In this document: positions 1 to 7,314 of the stretch, piece by piece
How the letters are laid out: the number at the start of each line of letters is the position of its first letter
Position numbering within the stretch: the first letter of the stretch is position 1
Source of the DNA: JBHJHP01 sp042219825
Lineage (GTDB): Bacteria > Bacteroidota > Bacteroidia > Bacteroidales > UBA5342
DNA: 64,000 nt
Assembly (NCBI RefSeq): GCF_042219825.1
Contig: NZ_JBHJHQ010000004.1
Location: 248,001-312,000 of the forward strand
Reading direction: 5' to 3'
Translations under genes and position numbers: made by a program
The notes under the pieces: generated by a model
Seen by the model: the letters and a program-made list of their open reading frames with translations, nothing else
What the model was told of the DNA's origin: nothing
Database searches by the model: none

Positions 1-429
1 CCGGCAAAAGCTAATTTAGGAACAAGTATTATTAAGACAAATATCCAACGCTTTGAAGAAATGGTGGACAATATGCATAGCAGAGGATTTGATGAAGTTC
101 AACAGCTAAATACCTTTATAAAAATTTATTTAAAGAGTCATCGGGAGAAAAAGGTGTGCTTAGTAGGGGCGTTAAGTCCTGCGTTTGACACACTAAATGA
201 AGTCACGCAAAAGGAACTCAACAAAATGATTACGTTAATACTTCAATGGCTTTCAGATATTCTCAATACCGGAAAGCAAAAGGGATTGTTTGCATTTGAT
301 GAATCACCTGAAAACAAAGCTGCAATTATTTTTTCAGGTTTAGTTGCCAGCTTACAGCTTTCTAAGGTTATTAATACGATTGATTATAAAAATATGTGCC
401 TTTCCATTGAAGAGAGTGTAAAAGTCTAA
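1..429 (+). CDS. TetR/AcrR-family transcriptional regulator, 5' truncated by window edge
   Basis: The reading frame is open from base 1 (P-A-K-A-N-L-G) to the stop at 427-429. The PAKANLG segment resembles the end of the TetR helix-turn-helix (YHFPSKxxLG), so the DNA-binding domain lies just outside the window and the visible part is the ligand-binding, dimerising helical domain. An internal ATG at 61 is not a credible start because it would leave a TetR protein without its DNA-binding domain. It lies 68 bp upstream of fabF on the same strand. An imperfect inverted repeat (ACTTA, 8 nt, TAAGT, 447-464) sits in that gap and could be an operator, so regulation of fabF is possible but only inferred. 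The ligand is unknown. Confidence 0.75.
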   Translation, partial: PAKANLGTSIIKTNIQRFEEMVDNMHSRGFDEVQQLNTFIKIYLKSHREKKVCLVGALSPAFDTLNEVTQKELNKMITLILQWLSDILNTGKQKGLFAFDESPENKAAIIFSGLVASLQLSKVINTIDYKNMCLSIEESVKV

Positions 430-497
430 AAAAATTTATCCGATAAACTTATTTATTAGTAAGTATATTGTGATTCGTTCAGCATAAAATAATATAA

Positions 498-1745
498 ATG
501 AAAAGAGCAGTGATAACAGGAATGGGAGCAATAACACCAATTGGTAACAGTGTTAATGACTTTTGGAAGAACCTTCTGGAAGGCAGGAGTGGGGCTGCTC
601 CAATAACAAAATTTGATGCAGCTAACCATAAAACAAAGTTTGCCTGCGAAGTAAAGAATTTTGACCCTTTGGCATATGTAACAAAGCCGGAAGCCAGAAA
701 GATGGATTTATACACGCTTTACGCTTTAGCTGCAACAGAGGAATGTATTAATGATTCACACTTACATATTGAATCATGTGATTTAAATAAAATCGGGGTT
801 ATTTTGGCTACAGGTATTGGCGGCATGCAAACTTTTGAGAAGGAAATCATGAAGTTTAGTGAAAATATTAATTCTCCCAGGTTCAACCCTTTTTTTATAA
901 CAAAAATGATTTCGAATATTGCCGCAGGGCAGATTTCCATGAAATACGGGTTGCATGGCGTAAGTTATTCGGTTACATCTGCCTGTGCCTCATCCAACCA
1001 CGCCATCGCAAATGCTCTGGATCTTATTCGTCTGGGGAGGGCAGATATTATTTTGGCCGGAGGGTCTGAGGCCACTATCACTCAGGCAGCAATTGGAGGT
1101 TTCAATTCAATGAAAGCCTTATCTACATTGAATGATTATCCTGCAAAAGCATCACGGCCTTTTGATAAAACCCGTGATGGTTTTGTGGCTGGGGAAGGAG
1201 CAGGAGTTCTTATGATTGAAGAACTTGAACATGCAAGAAAAAGAGGTGCTAAAATTTATTGCGAATTAGTTGGTTATGGGGTTGCTTCTGATGCCTACCA
1301 TGTTGCTGCTACACATCCGGAAGGACTTGGTGCTAAGATTGCAATGACAGATGCATTAAACGATGCAAAAATTGCTGCCAGTGATGTGTCTTATATTAAT
1401 GCACATGCAACATCAACTCCGGTTGGAGATATAAGTGAATGCATTGCAATTGAACATGTATTTAAAGATTCGTTGGATCAAATACAGATTAGTTCTACAA
1501 AGTCAATGACGGGACATTTGCTGGGGGCGGCAGGTGCAATAGAGGCAATAGCATGTATTAAGGCTGTTGAGCAGAATATAGTACCACCAACTATTAATCT
1601 TAATGAAACAGACCCGGAAATAAGTCCAAAACTCAATCTTACGCCGAACAATGCAATGGAGAAGGAAGTTGTTGTAGCGATCAATAATACCTTCGGATTT
1701 GGCGGACACACATCTACTTCTGTTTTTAAAAAGTATGAGTCTTAG
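498..1745 (+). CDS. fabF: 3-oxoacyl-[acyl-carrier-protein] synthase II
   Basis: Condensing enzyme that elongates acyl-ACP with malonyl-ACP in cytosolic fatty-acid synthesis. At 415 aa it has the normal KAS II length. The triad falls at Cys163 (SACASS), His303 (NAHATSTP) and His340 (MTGHLLGA), the same numbering as E. coli FabF. The FGGH motif near the C-terminus is also present. It stands alone, without acpP, fabG or fabD beside it, and follows a TetR-type regulator by 68 bp, so it may be a specialised or secondary KAS rather than the housekeeping copy; that is inference. A hairpin follows the stop. Confidence 0.93.
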   Translation: MKRAVITGMGAITPIGNSVNDFWKNLLEGRSGAAPITKFDAANHKTKFACEVKNFDPLAYVTKPEARKMDLYTLYALAATEECINDSHLHIESCDLNKIGVILATGIGGMQTFEKEIMKFSENINSPRFNPFFITKMISNIAAGQISMKYGLHGVSYSVTSACASSNHAIANALDLIRLGRADIILAGGSEATITQAAIGGFNSMKALSTLNDYPAKASRPFDKTRDGFVAGEGAGVLMIEELEHARKRGAKIYCELVGYGVASDAYHVAATHPEGLGAKIAMTDALNDAKIAASDVSYINAHATSTPVGDISECIAIEHVFKDSLDQIQISSTKSMTGHLLGAAGAIEAIACIKAVEQNIVPPTINLNETDPEISPKLNLTPNNAMEKEVVVAINNTFGFGGHTSTSVFKKYES

Positions 1746-1754
1746 TTGAAATCT

Positions 1755-1785
1755 ACTCCTTTCTGATATAATTTTGGAAAGGAGT
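1755..1785 (+). terminator. Stem-loop after fabF
   Basis: A perfect 9-bp stem (ACTCCTTTC at 1755-1763 pairing with GAAAGGAGT at 1777-1785) with a 13-nt loop starts 10 nt after the fabF stop. There is no clear T tract, so it may be a weak terminator or an mRNA 3'-end stabiliser. Confidence 0.45.
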
Positions 1786-1911
1786 TCTCTATTGAGAGGA
1801 ATAGGATATATTAATCAATCCCAAAGACTCAATTTATGGGAGACCGTTGAATATTTTCTATTTATATCACTCGGACCACCTTGAAATATATAAAATGTTA
1901 TCAGATCACAT

Positions 1912-2385
1912 TTAATTATTTTTTAAATCCATTTCCATAGGTAAATATTTAATTCCATGTTCTTCCTGCATTTTACCGGTGGCCTTAAATCCCAGTCGTT
2001 CGTAAACAGGAATTGAAAAGGGCGATGCATGAACATAAAATTTATTTAATTGCTTATCTCTGGAACAACAAATTTCTAATGCTGCCTTATAAAGTTCTCT
2101 TGCAATTCCTTTCCCGTGGTAATTTTGGTCTACAAAGAGCAACGATATATTCCTGTTTTCTCTTATCTCAATCATTCCGATGATTCTGGTATTATTTGTC
2201 GCAACAAGAAGGTTTGATTGTTCAACTTGTCGATCCGCTATTTTTTCCGGTTCGATCCAGTCATAAAAGAATCGATTTCCTTTTTCAGTATAATCAGGAG
2301 CTACATATTCGTCATATACTTTCCCAACAAGTTTGCTGATATCTTTTTCCTGTCCTTTCCTGTAGGGTTGAATTTTATATTCCAT
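1912..2385 (-). CDS. GNAT-family N-acetyltransferase
   Basis: A 157-aa single-domain acetyltransferase. The acetyl-CoA pyrophosphate-binding motif A is visible as LLFVDQNYHGKGIARELY (about residues 81-98), with the Q/R-x-x-G-x-G/A pattern in YHGKGIA, followed by the PVYERLGF segment typical of motif B. The substrate cannot be told from sequence. It stands alone, with 271 bp between it and the upstream SDR gene. A TAATTTTG box on the minus strand at 2428-2435 could be its -7 element, but no -33 element is found at the right distance. Confidence 0.85.
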   Translation of the reverse strand: MEYKIQPYRKGQEKDISKLVGKVYDEYVAPDYTEKGNRFFYDWIEPEKIADRQVEQSNLLVATNNTRIIGMIEIRENRNISLLFVDQNYHGKGIARELYKAALEICCSRDKQLNKFYVHASPFSIPVYERLGFKATGKMQEEHGIKYLPMEMDLKNN

Positions 2386-2656
2386 TTTTAATTTTTGTGT
2401 AATCTGTCAATAACAGAATTCATCAAGCAAAATTATAACAAAAAGTATTCCAATCAGGAATTGGCTTGGTTCATTTCAACGAATTAAAGGCAAGTAAAAA
2501 AATACAAAGTTGTATTTTACCTTTCCAACAGTTGAGTAACTGTATAATGCACTAAACTTCCAAAATTTATACTGTATGTTTTATACCAGTATTTATGTTA
2601 AGGCCGCATTGTATATCTCATACTAATTAGTTATTAGTTTCTGTTGATTTCTTCAG

Positions 2657-3460
2657 TTAACCGGAGGCGATACAACCTCCATCACATAAAATATCGGTAC
2701 CGGTTAAATAACTGGCTTTGTCGCTAACGCAAAAACTCAGAAGGTTAGCTATCTCTTCAACGTGTCCCATTCTTTTTATTGCACTGTTTTTAATATAAGC
2801 ATCCGTACGTTTTTTTTCTAATTCGCCCATTGGTGTTTCAAAAAATCCCGGAGATACACTTAACACGCGCATTCCTTTATTCCCAAATTTAACAGCATCT
2901 GTTTTTGAATACCATATAACAAAGTTTTTTGAAACAGCGTAAGCTACTTCTGCTTTTAATTTACCGGGCAGTATTTTAATCCGGTTCAACATTTTTCGTA
3001 GAAATAAATCTTTATCAATCCTACTTAATCGATATAATTTTTTGGGAATTATTAAGGAAGGTACCATATGACCCGACATAGATGAAACATCAATAATACT
3101 TGAACCTTCTTCCATTACCTCATAAAAAGCTTCATGAATATTTATTGTTCCTATAGCGTTAACTTGTAACAATGCTTTAGCATTACCCATATTGGGAGAT
3201 AATCCGGCAGCATGGATTACGGTGAAAATATTCCCCAATGAGGTAGCTTTTGCAACCAACTCATTCACCGAGTCACGATCAGCAACATCACACACAAAAT
3301 ATTCCGCTTCAATCCCTTCACAAGCAAGTTCAGCTACAGCATTTTCGAGTTTCTTTTGTGTCCTGCCTACGATAAGAATATAATTGTCTTTTCCTAAAAC
3401 TTTGGCGGTGGCAAGCCCCATACCACTTCCTCCCCCTGTTATTACACAAACCTGTTTCAT
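2657..3460 (-). CDS. SDR-family oxidoreductase with an insert before the active-site Tyr
   Basis: Rossmann-fold short-chain dehydrogenase of 267 aa. The cofactor loop TGGGSGMG is at residues 8-15, the catalytic Ser at about 126-127 (DVSSMSG), and Tyr174/Lys178 form YAVSK. The usual Ser-to-Tyr spacing is about 13 residues; here it is about 47, because a basic, hydrophobic stretch of some 34 residues (about 131-170) is inserted. The NNAG motif is replaced by HAAG. The C-terminal GxDILCDGG matches classical SDRs. It follows the next SDR gene by 43 bp in the same direction, so the two are probably co-transcribed. Substrate unknown. Confidence 0.85.
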   Translation of the reverse strand: MKQVCVITGGGSGMGLATAKVLGKDNYILIVGRTQKKLENAVAELACEGIEAEYFVCDVADRDSVNELVAKATSLGNIFTVIHAAGLSPNMGNAKALLQVNAIGTINIHEAFYEVMEEGSSIIDVSSMSGHMVPSLIIPKKLYRLSRIDKDLFLRKMLNRIKILPGKLKAEVAYAVSKNFVIWYSKTDAVKFGNKGMRVLSVSPGFFETPMGELEKKRTDAYIKNSAIKRMGHVEEIANLLSFCVSDKASYLTGTDILCDGGCIASG

Positions 3461-3503
3461 ATATCTATCTGTTAAATTTCAAATCTTTGTCCTTTTATCA
3501 CCT

Positions 3504-4316
3504 TTAATCCGGAACATGTGACTTCATTTGTTTTGCAATAAGGCTGGCTGCAAACATTGGATTTATCCTGTAAAGGGCATCCATTACTTTTGAGTCATTT
3601 CCAACAAATACGCGTTGTTTATTTTTTTCAATGGCACTAATTATAATCTCTGCTGCTTTAGAAGGGAGAAGAGGTTTAATAAGCGAATTTTTGGCTTTAT
3701 CATCGTTTTCCCCTGCTTCCTCAGCGCCGGAATTAACTTTTATATCAGTGGCAATTGCACCAGGAAAGATAACTGTGGTGTGAACATTAGTATTTGACAG
3801 TTCTTTTGATAAGCCCTCTGTCATGATTTTAACGCCTGCCTTAGCAGCGCCATAAATACTTTGCCCTGGAACCGGCAAAAATCCTCCCATACTTGATATA
3901 TTTGCGATATGTCCTTCCGGTTGTTTTAACAAATAAGGCAAAAATGCCTTTACCATAAAGAGGGTGCCGTAAAAATCAATATTCATTACTCTTTCAATAA
4001 TATCATATCCTATAATATTAACCTTTTCAAAAGGTTGAATTATGCCTGCGTTGTTAATTAATCCATCAACTGTACCATGCTTCTGAATAACAATTTCAGG
4101 GAAAGCTTCAACCTCTGCCTTATTGGTAATATTTAAAACATGTATGGATAAGTTCCCGGCTAAATCTCCGGCTAATGTTTGAGTTTGTTCCAGTGCCGGT
4201 TCATTAATATCAACTGCCGCTACTTTAGCTCCCTTTTTAAGAAGGTTTAAAACTATTTCCCTTCCCATTCCATTGCCACCACCGGTGACAACTATCACTT
4301 TATCTTTAACCTTCAT
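3504..4316 (-). CDS. SDR-family NAD(P)-dependent oxidoreductase
   Basis: Classical SDR of 270 aa with TGGGNGMG (11-18), NNAG (88-91), Ser141/142 (NISSMGG), Tyr155 and Lys159 (YGAAK). The C-terminal extension (KSHVPD end) resembles acetoin- or retinol-dehydrogenase-like bacterial SDRs often linked to lipid metabolism, but the substrate is not resolved. It is the first gene of a probable two-gene minus-strand unit with the SDR downstream (43-bp gap). The two proteins are clearly not recent duplicates, since only the SDR core motifs are shared. Confidence 0.87.
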   Translation of the reverse strand: MKVKDKVIVVTGGGNGMGREIVLNLLKKGAKVAAVDINEPALEQTQTLAGDLAGNLSIHVLNITNKAEVEAFPEIVIQKHGTVDGLINNAGIIQPFEKVNIIGYDIIERVMNIDFYGTLFMVKAFLPYLLKQPEGHIANISSMGGFLPVPGQSIYGAAKAGVKIMTEGLSKELSNTNVHTTVIFPGAIATDIKVNSGAEEAGENDDKAKNSLIKPLLPSKAAEIIISAIEKNKQRVFVGNDSKVMDALYRINPMFAASLIAKQMKSHVPD

Positions 4317-4396
4317 CGTTAGTTTTTTAGAGAGGCTGTATAAAAAGTCATATCAGGATTATCTTTACTTACGGATTGTAAGTAGTTTTTACAAAA

Positions 4397-4496
4397 TTAC
4401 CCCTAAATCCCCTTGCACCTCCACTATAGCTTCGGCGACACGCGAAAAGGGGACTTAAAGCCTTCCGTCAGCTGACGGAGAGGTTTGGAGGGGTAA
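4397..4496. repeat. REP-like imperfect palindromic intergenic repeat
   Basis: About 100 bp between the SDR gene and the small repeat-protein gene. The ends are inverted (TTACCCCT at 4397-4404 and AGGGGTAA at 4489-4496). Inside are C-rich and G-rich arms and a perfect 14-bp palindrome CCGTCAGCTGACGG at 4465-4478. No reading frame of interest spans it. This kind of 'CCCCTAAATCCCC...AGGGG' element is typical of dispersed Bacteroidota intergenic repeats; only this copy is in the window. Confidence 0.55.
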
Positions 4497-4591
4497 AAAA
4501 GATTGCTTACAATTTATAAGTTCAAAATATTTTTATTTGTCTTTTTGGACAGCCTCATTTAGAATTTATTATTGTTTACTTCAGTGTTCAA

Positions 4592-4915
4592 TTAACTTTT
4601 CAATCTGTTTTTAGCTTCCTCAATTGTTTCATCATCTTTTCTGAAAACATTATCTACAATTTTGTCTTCTACTTTTTTGTACCCTGAAACAACGCCTTCT
4701 TCTATTTTTTTGTACCCGGAAACAACGCCGTTTTCAATTAATTTATAGCCCGACACAACTCCGTCTTCAATGAGTTTGTGAGACTTTTTAATTTTTTTTG
4801 TCATTTTAACCTCCTCTGTTTGATGTGTGTTATTAATTACATTTTGTGCACCGATTTCAGATGTTGTTGAAATTCCTAATGCCATTGCGACTGATAAAAT
4901 AATTTTTGTATTCAT
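4592..4915 (-). CDS. Small exported protein with four 11-residue amphipathic repeats
   Basis: A 107-aa protein of unknown function. Residues 1 to about 23 form a signal peptide (MNTKIILSVAMALG...GAQ). Residues 47-90 are four tandem 11-mers with consensus K(K/L)IE(D/E/N)GVVSGY, the last degenerate (KKVEDKIVDNV), then a charged tail (DDETIEEAKNRLKS). The repeat also shows as a 33-bp tandem repeat in the DNA. The start at 4915 has AGGAGG five bases upstream, but the internal ATG at 4804 (Met38) has an identical AGGAGG with the same spacing, so a 70-aa cytosolic form is possible. Short proteins of this repeat type without a signal peptide are known in several phyla. Divergent from an AraC regulator. 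Confidence 0.8.
   Translation of the reverse strand: MNTKIILSVAMALGISTTSEIGAQNVINNTHQTEEVKMTKKIKKSHKLIEDGVVSGYKLIENGVVSGYKKIEEGVVSGYKKVEDKIVDNVFRKDDETIEEAKNRLKS
4810..4815 (-). promoter_or_regulatory. Internal ribosome binding site for Met38 of the small repeat protein
   Basis: AGGAGG followed by TTAAA and ATG (start base 4804), inside the coding frame. Consensus Shine-Dalgarno sites are uncommon upstream of genes in this window, so one inside a gene, in frame and at optimal spacing, suggests a second translation start that bypasses the signal peptide. Confidence 0.6.
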
Positions 4916-4920
4916 TTTAG

Positions 4921-4926
4921 CCTCCT
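4921..4926 (-). promoter_or_regulatory. Ribosome binding site of the small repeat-protein gene
   Basis: AGGAGG, then CTAAA, then the ATG whose first base is 4915. It fixes the full-length, signal-peptide-bearing start. Spacing is identical to the internal site at 4810-4815. Confidence 0.7.
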
Positions 4927-4960
4927 GTTTTTTAATGTTTACCAGTAAGATTTAATGCTA

Positions 4961-4992
4961 CAAATGTATGGGGGGATTTGTATTACGACAAT
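4961..4992 (-). promoter_or_regulatory. Bacteroidota-type promoter of the small repeat-protein gene
   Basis: On the minus strand the -7 box TACATTTG (4968 to 4961) matches TAnnTTTG exactly, and ATTG at 4992-4989 lies 20 nt upstream as the -33 box. The predicted transcript starts near 4956, leaving a leader of about 40 nt with the ribosome binding site. Confidence 0.6.
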
Positions 4993-5004
4993 GGCAGATT
5001 GTCG
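4986..5004. promoter_or_regulatory. Inverted repeat over the -33 box (candidate operator)
   Basis: Perfect 7-bp arms CGACAAT (4986-4992) and ATTGTCG (4998-5004) separated by 5 bp. One arm contains the -33 box of the minus-strand promoter. Position between the small gene and the divergent AraC gene makes it a candidate operator. Confidence 0.5.
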
Positions 5005-5123
5005 CATGTATTGGTTTATTGGTAGAATATTATTATTTTTATTGGTCTATATGACTTATATATTGGTATTATTATCGTATTGTATGGTTGGTTATATACA
5101 ACTGTTGTACATTTATTCAAACT

Positions 5124-6014
5124 ATGAATGATATGGCAAAGGAAATTAAGCCATTAACATGGCGGTTAGATATAAAAAACAGTTTCGATGGTAAGATTTT
5201 AGGAATTGATGATGATTTCGTGTTGTTTGATAATATTAAAGTTTTACCTGCTTTTGCACATCCGTTCAGGAGTGATGTGACAACATTTATCATTTGCACT
5301 AAAGGTATAACCCGTGGGAAAATAGGGTTGTATTCGTACGAAACGAAGGCTCCGTGTATGATTACCTTACTTGCGGATGAAATCCTGCAGCATGAATTTG
5401 TCAGTGATGACTTTGAAGGATTGTTTATTGTTATGTCTAAACGAATGACTGATAATTTGTTGCCTGATATACAAGAAAGATTGCCATTAGCTATTTCAGT
5501 ACGACAAAATCCGTTTATGCCGCTAAATGATGAGGATTTGAATCTATTAAAAACATATTATTTTATGCTGAAAAAGGTAGTTGAAATGACTGAAAATATT
5601 CACCGAAAAGATATTGTACAGCATTTAATGATTGCGTTTTACTATCATTCAAATTCATGGCTGCATAAGGTGCCACAAAAGGAATCGATTTATACGAAAC
5701 AAAATGAGAGTGTGGAACAATTTTTAGAACTAACTGAAAAGCACTTCAAAACCGAACGGCAAGTTAAATTTTATGCAGATAAAATAAATCTGACTCCCAA
5801 ATATTTATCACAGATTGTTAAGGCAGATACAGGTAAAACAGCAAATGACTGGATTGACGATTATGTGATACTGGAAGCAAAAGCATTGTTAAAATCGTCA
5901 AAACTTACGGTTCAGCAAATTAGCGATGAACTAAATTTTGCTGATCAGTCGGTTTTTGGCAAATATTTTAAACGTAAAGTAGGCCTATCGCCTAAAGAAT
6001 ACAGAAGCAAATAA
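5124..6014 (+). CDS. AraC-family transcriptional regulator
   Basis: A 296-aa regulator with a cupin-like N-terminal sensing region (about 1-180) and a C-terminal double helix-turn-helix (about 195-296), ending with the AraC signature F-A-D-Q-S-V-F-G-K-Y-F-K-R-K-x-G-x-S-P-K-E-Y-R. I chose the ATG at 5124 over the TTG at 5088 because the extra 12 residues are Cys-rich and unlike the family; ATG 5133 is also possible. It is divergent from the small repeat-protein gene and the shared region holds an inverted repeat on that gene's -33 box, so local control is likely but not shown. Confidence 0.88.
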   Translation: MNDMAKEIKPLTWRLDIKNSFDGKILGIDDDFVLFDNIKVLPAFAHPFRSDVTTFIICTKGITRGKIGLYSYETKAPCMITLLADEILQHEFVSDDFEGLFIVMSKRMTDNLLPDIQERLPLAISVRQNPFMPLNDEDLNLLKTYYFMLKKVVEMTENIHRKDIVQHLMIAFYYHSNSWLHKVPQKESIYTKQNESVEQFLELTEKHFKTERQVKFYADKINLTPKYLSQIVKADTGKTANDWIDDYVILEAKALLKSSKLTVQQISDELNFADQSVFGKYFKRKVGLSPKEYRSK

Positions 6015-6123
6015 AAATCAGAATGTTTAAAACCTGAGTTGGATTAGAATATATCGACTCATCTAATGGGGCTCAGTTCAGACAATTTATTTTGTAACTA
6101 TGTTTTCTTTTTAAATCTCCCGA

Positions 6124-6165
6124 TCCCGACCGAAGCGTCGGGACCACCCTCTTTTTTAAAGAGGG
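6124..6165. repeat. Double-hairpin intergenic repeat between convergent genes
   Basis: Two adjacent inverted repeats: TCCCGAC (6124-6130) with GTCGGGA (6137-6143), and CCCTCTTT (6147-6154) with AAAGAGGG (6158-6165). They lie between the ends of the AraC gene and the YitT gene and may end transcription from both sides. The sequence style (CCCGA...TCGGGACCACCCTC) is that of dispersed repeats in this phylum. Confidence 0.5.
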
Positions 6166-6251
6166 ACAGTTTATTTGGTTAATTACAATCTGGTCACCGG
6201 ATGGATATAACCGGTTTTTGCATTAATCACCCGGTAACTAAAGCAACGAGA

Positions 6252-7136
6252 TTAATTGTCCTCTTCAAGTTGCCTGAAACCTTCTCCAAGGATTTCCCTG
6301 GTATCGATAACTGTTACAAAGGCATTTTTATCGATCTGGTGAATCCAGCTTTTTAATATGGTGAGTTCGCGGCGTGAAACCACTACAAAGATGACATTCT
6401 TCTCCTGGCCGGTAAACATGCCTTCACCTTTCAGGTAAGTTCCGCCACGTTCAAGATCGTGAATGATCCTGTCCTTTATCTCTTCATGCTTTTCTGAAAC
6501 AATCATCAGGGCGTTGTCATAACTTATCCCTTTCAGTACAATATCTATAACCTGTCCGGTTATGTAAATAACCAACCATGAATACAAGGGGATTTTCCAG
6601 TCCTGGAAGACCAGCAAACCCACCAATACGATGGAGGAGTCAATCATGATTAAAAGCTGTCCAACAGGCAGGTTCGAGAATTTGGCAAAGATCATGGCTA
6701 TAATATCCGATCCGCCAGATGTGGCTCTTGACCGAAAAATTAATCCAAGTCCTACACCCAGCAAAATGGCTCCAAAGATAGATGCAAGGAGCAGGTCGTC
6801 AGCCAGTTTTAATGGATCGTTTTCTCCGATAAAGTACGTCAGTCCATCCATAAAAGCAGATGTCAGAACCATTCCCAAAACTGTTTTAATGCCAAACTTA
6901 GGACCCAGAATGCGGATGCCCAGTAAGGTGAGCGGAATATTTAACGCGAGTCCGAATGTTCCTATCGGAATGGCAGGTATTAAATGATGAATCACTATTC
7001 CGATCCCGAAAACACCACCAGGAACAATATTATAGGGATTAATGAAAAACACAAAGCCGGATGCCAGAATAAATGCACCAAGTATGATCATGCCATATTC
7101 TAAAATGCGTTTCTTAAGTGGAATTCGTGGTTTCAT
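6252..7136 (-). CDS. YitT-family membrane protein
   Basis: A 294-aa protein with about five or six membrane segments in residues 10-195, including the family-typical repeats NPYNIVPGGVFGIGIVIHH and SRATSGGSDIIAMIF, followed by a soluble C-terminal DUF2179 domain (about 210-290; ILKSWIHQIDKNAFVTVIDTREILGEGF). Transport or export of an unidentified ligand has been proposed for the family, but no function is firmly known. It is divergent from the nitrilase gene across 178 bp that contain a 16-bp perfect palindrome. Confidence 0.88.
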   Translation of the reverse strand: MKPRIPLKKRILEYGMIILGAFILASGFVFFINPYNIVPGGVFGIGIVIHHLIPAIPIGTFGLALNIPLTLLGIRILGPKFGIKTVLGMVLTSAFMDGLTYFIGENDPLKLADDLLLASIFGAILLGVGLGLIFRSRATSGGSDIIAMIFAKFSNLPVGQLLIMIDSSIVLVGLLVFQDWKIPLYSWLVIYITGQVIDIVLKGISYDNALMIVSEKHEEIKDRIIHDLERGGTYLKGEGMFTGQEKNVIFVVVSRRELTILKSWIHQIDKNAFVTVIDTREILGEGFRQLEEDN

Positions 7137-7198
7137 ATCTAATTAGTTTAAAATCAGCTTTTATTGCCGCAAAAATCCGTTATCCTTACGGAGTTTAA

Positions 7199-7214
7199 AA
7201 TGATAATTATCATT
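7199..7214. promoter_or_regulatory. 16-bp perfect palindrome resembling a Fur-type box
   Basis: AATGATAATTATCATT is identical to its reverse complement and resembles half-sites of Fur-family operators (GATAATnATTATC style, without the central base). It lies 62 bp upstream of the YitT start and 100 bp upstream of the nitrilase start, so it could control either gene. Confidence 0.45.
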
Positions 7215-7314
7215 CGTAAATCCAGCCTCAGGTCGCTTTATTAATAAAGGATAAAATGCTTTTTGACGGGCTGTCATTGACAAAAATTGTTTAAATTTAT
7301 GCAAAAGCTGATAT

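Noticed and set aside
61..429. A complete small protein starting at ATG 61
   Set aside because: The frame stays open to base 1 and the upstream residues fit the end of a TetR helix-turn-helix, so this is the 3' part of a longer gene.
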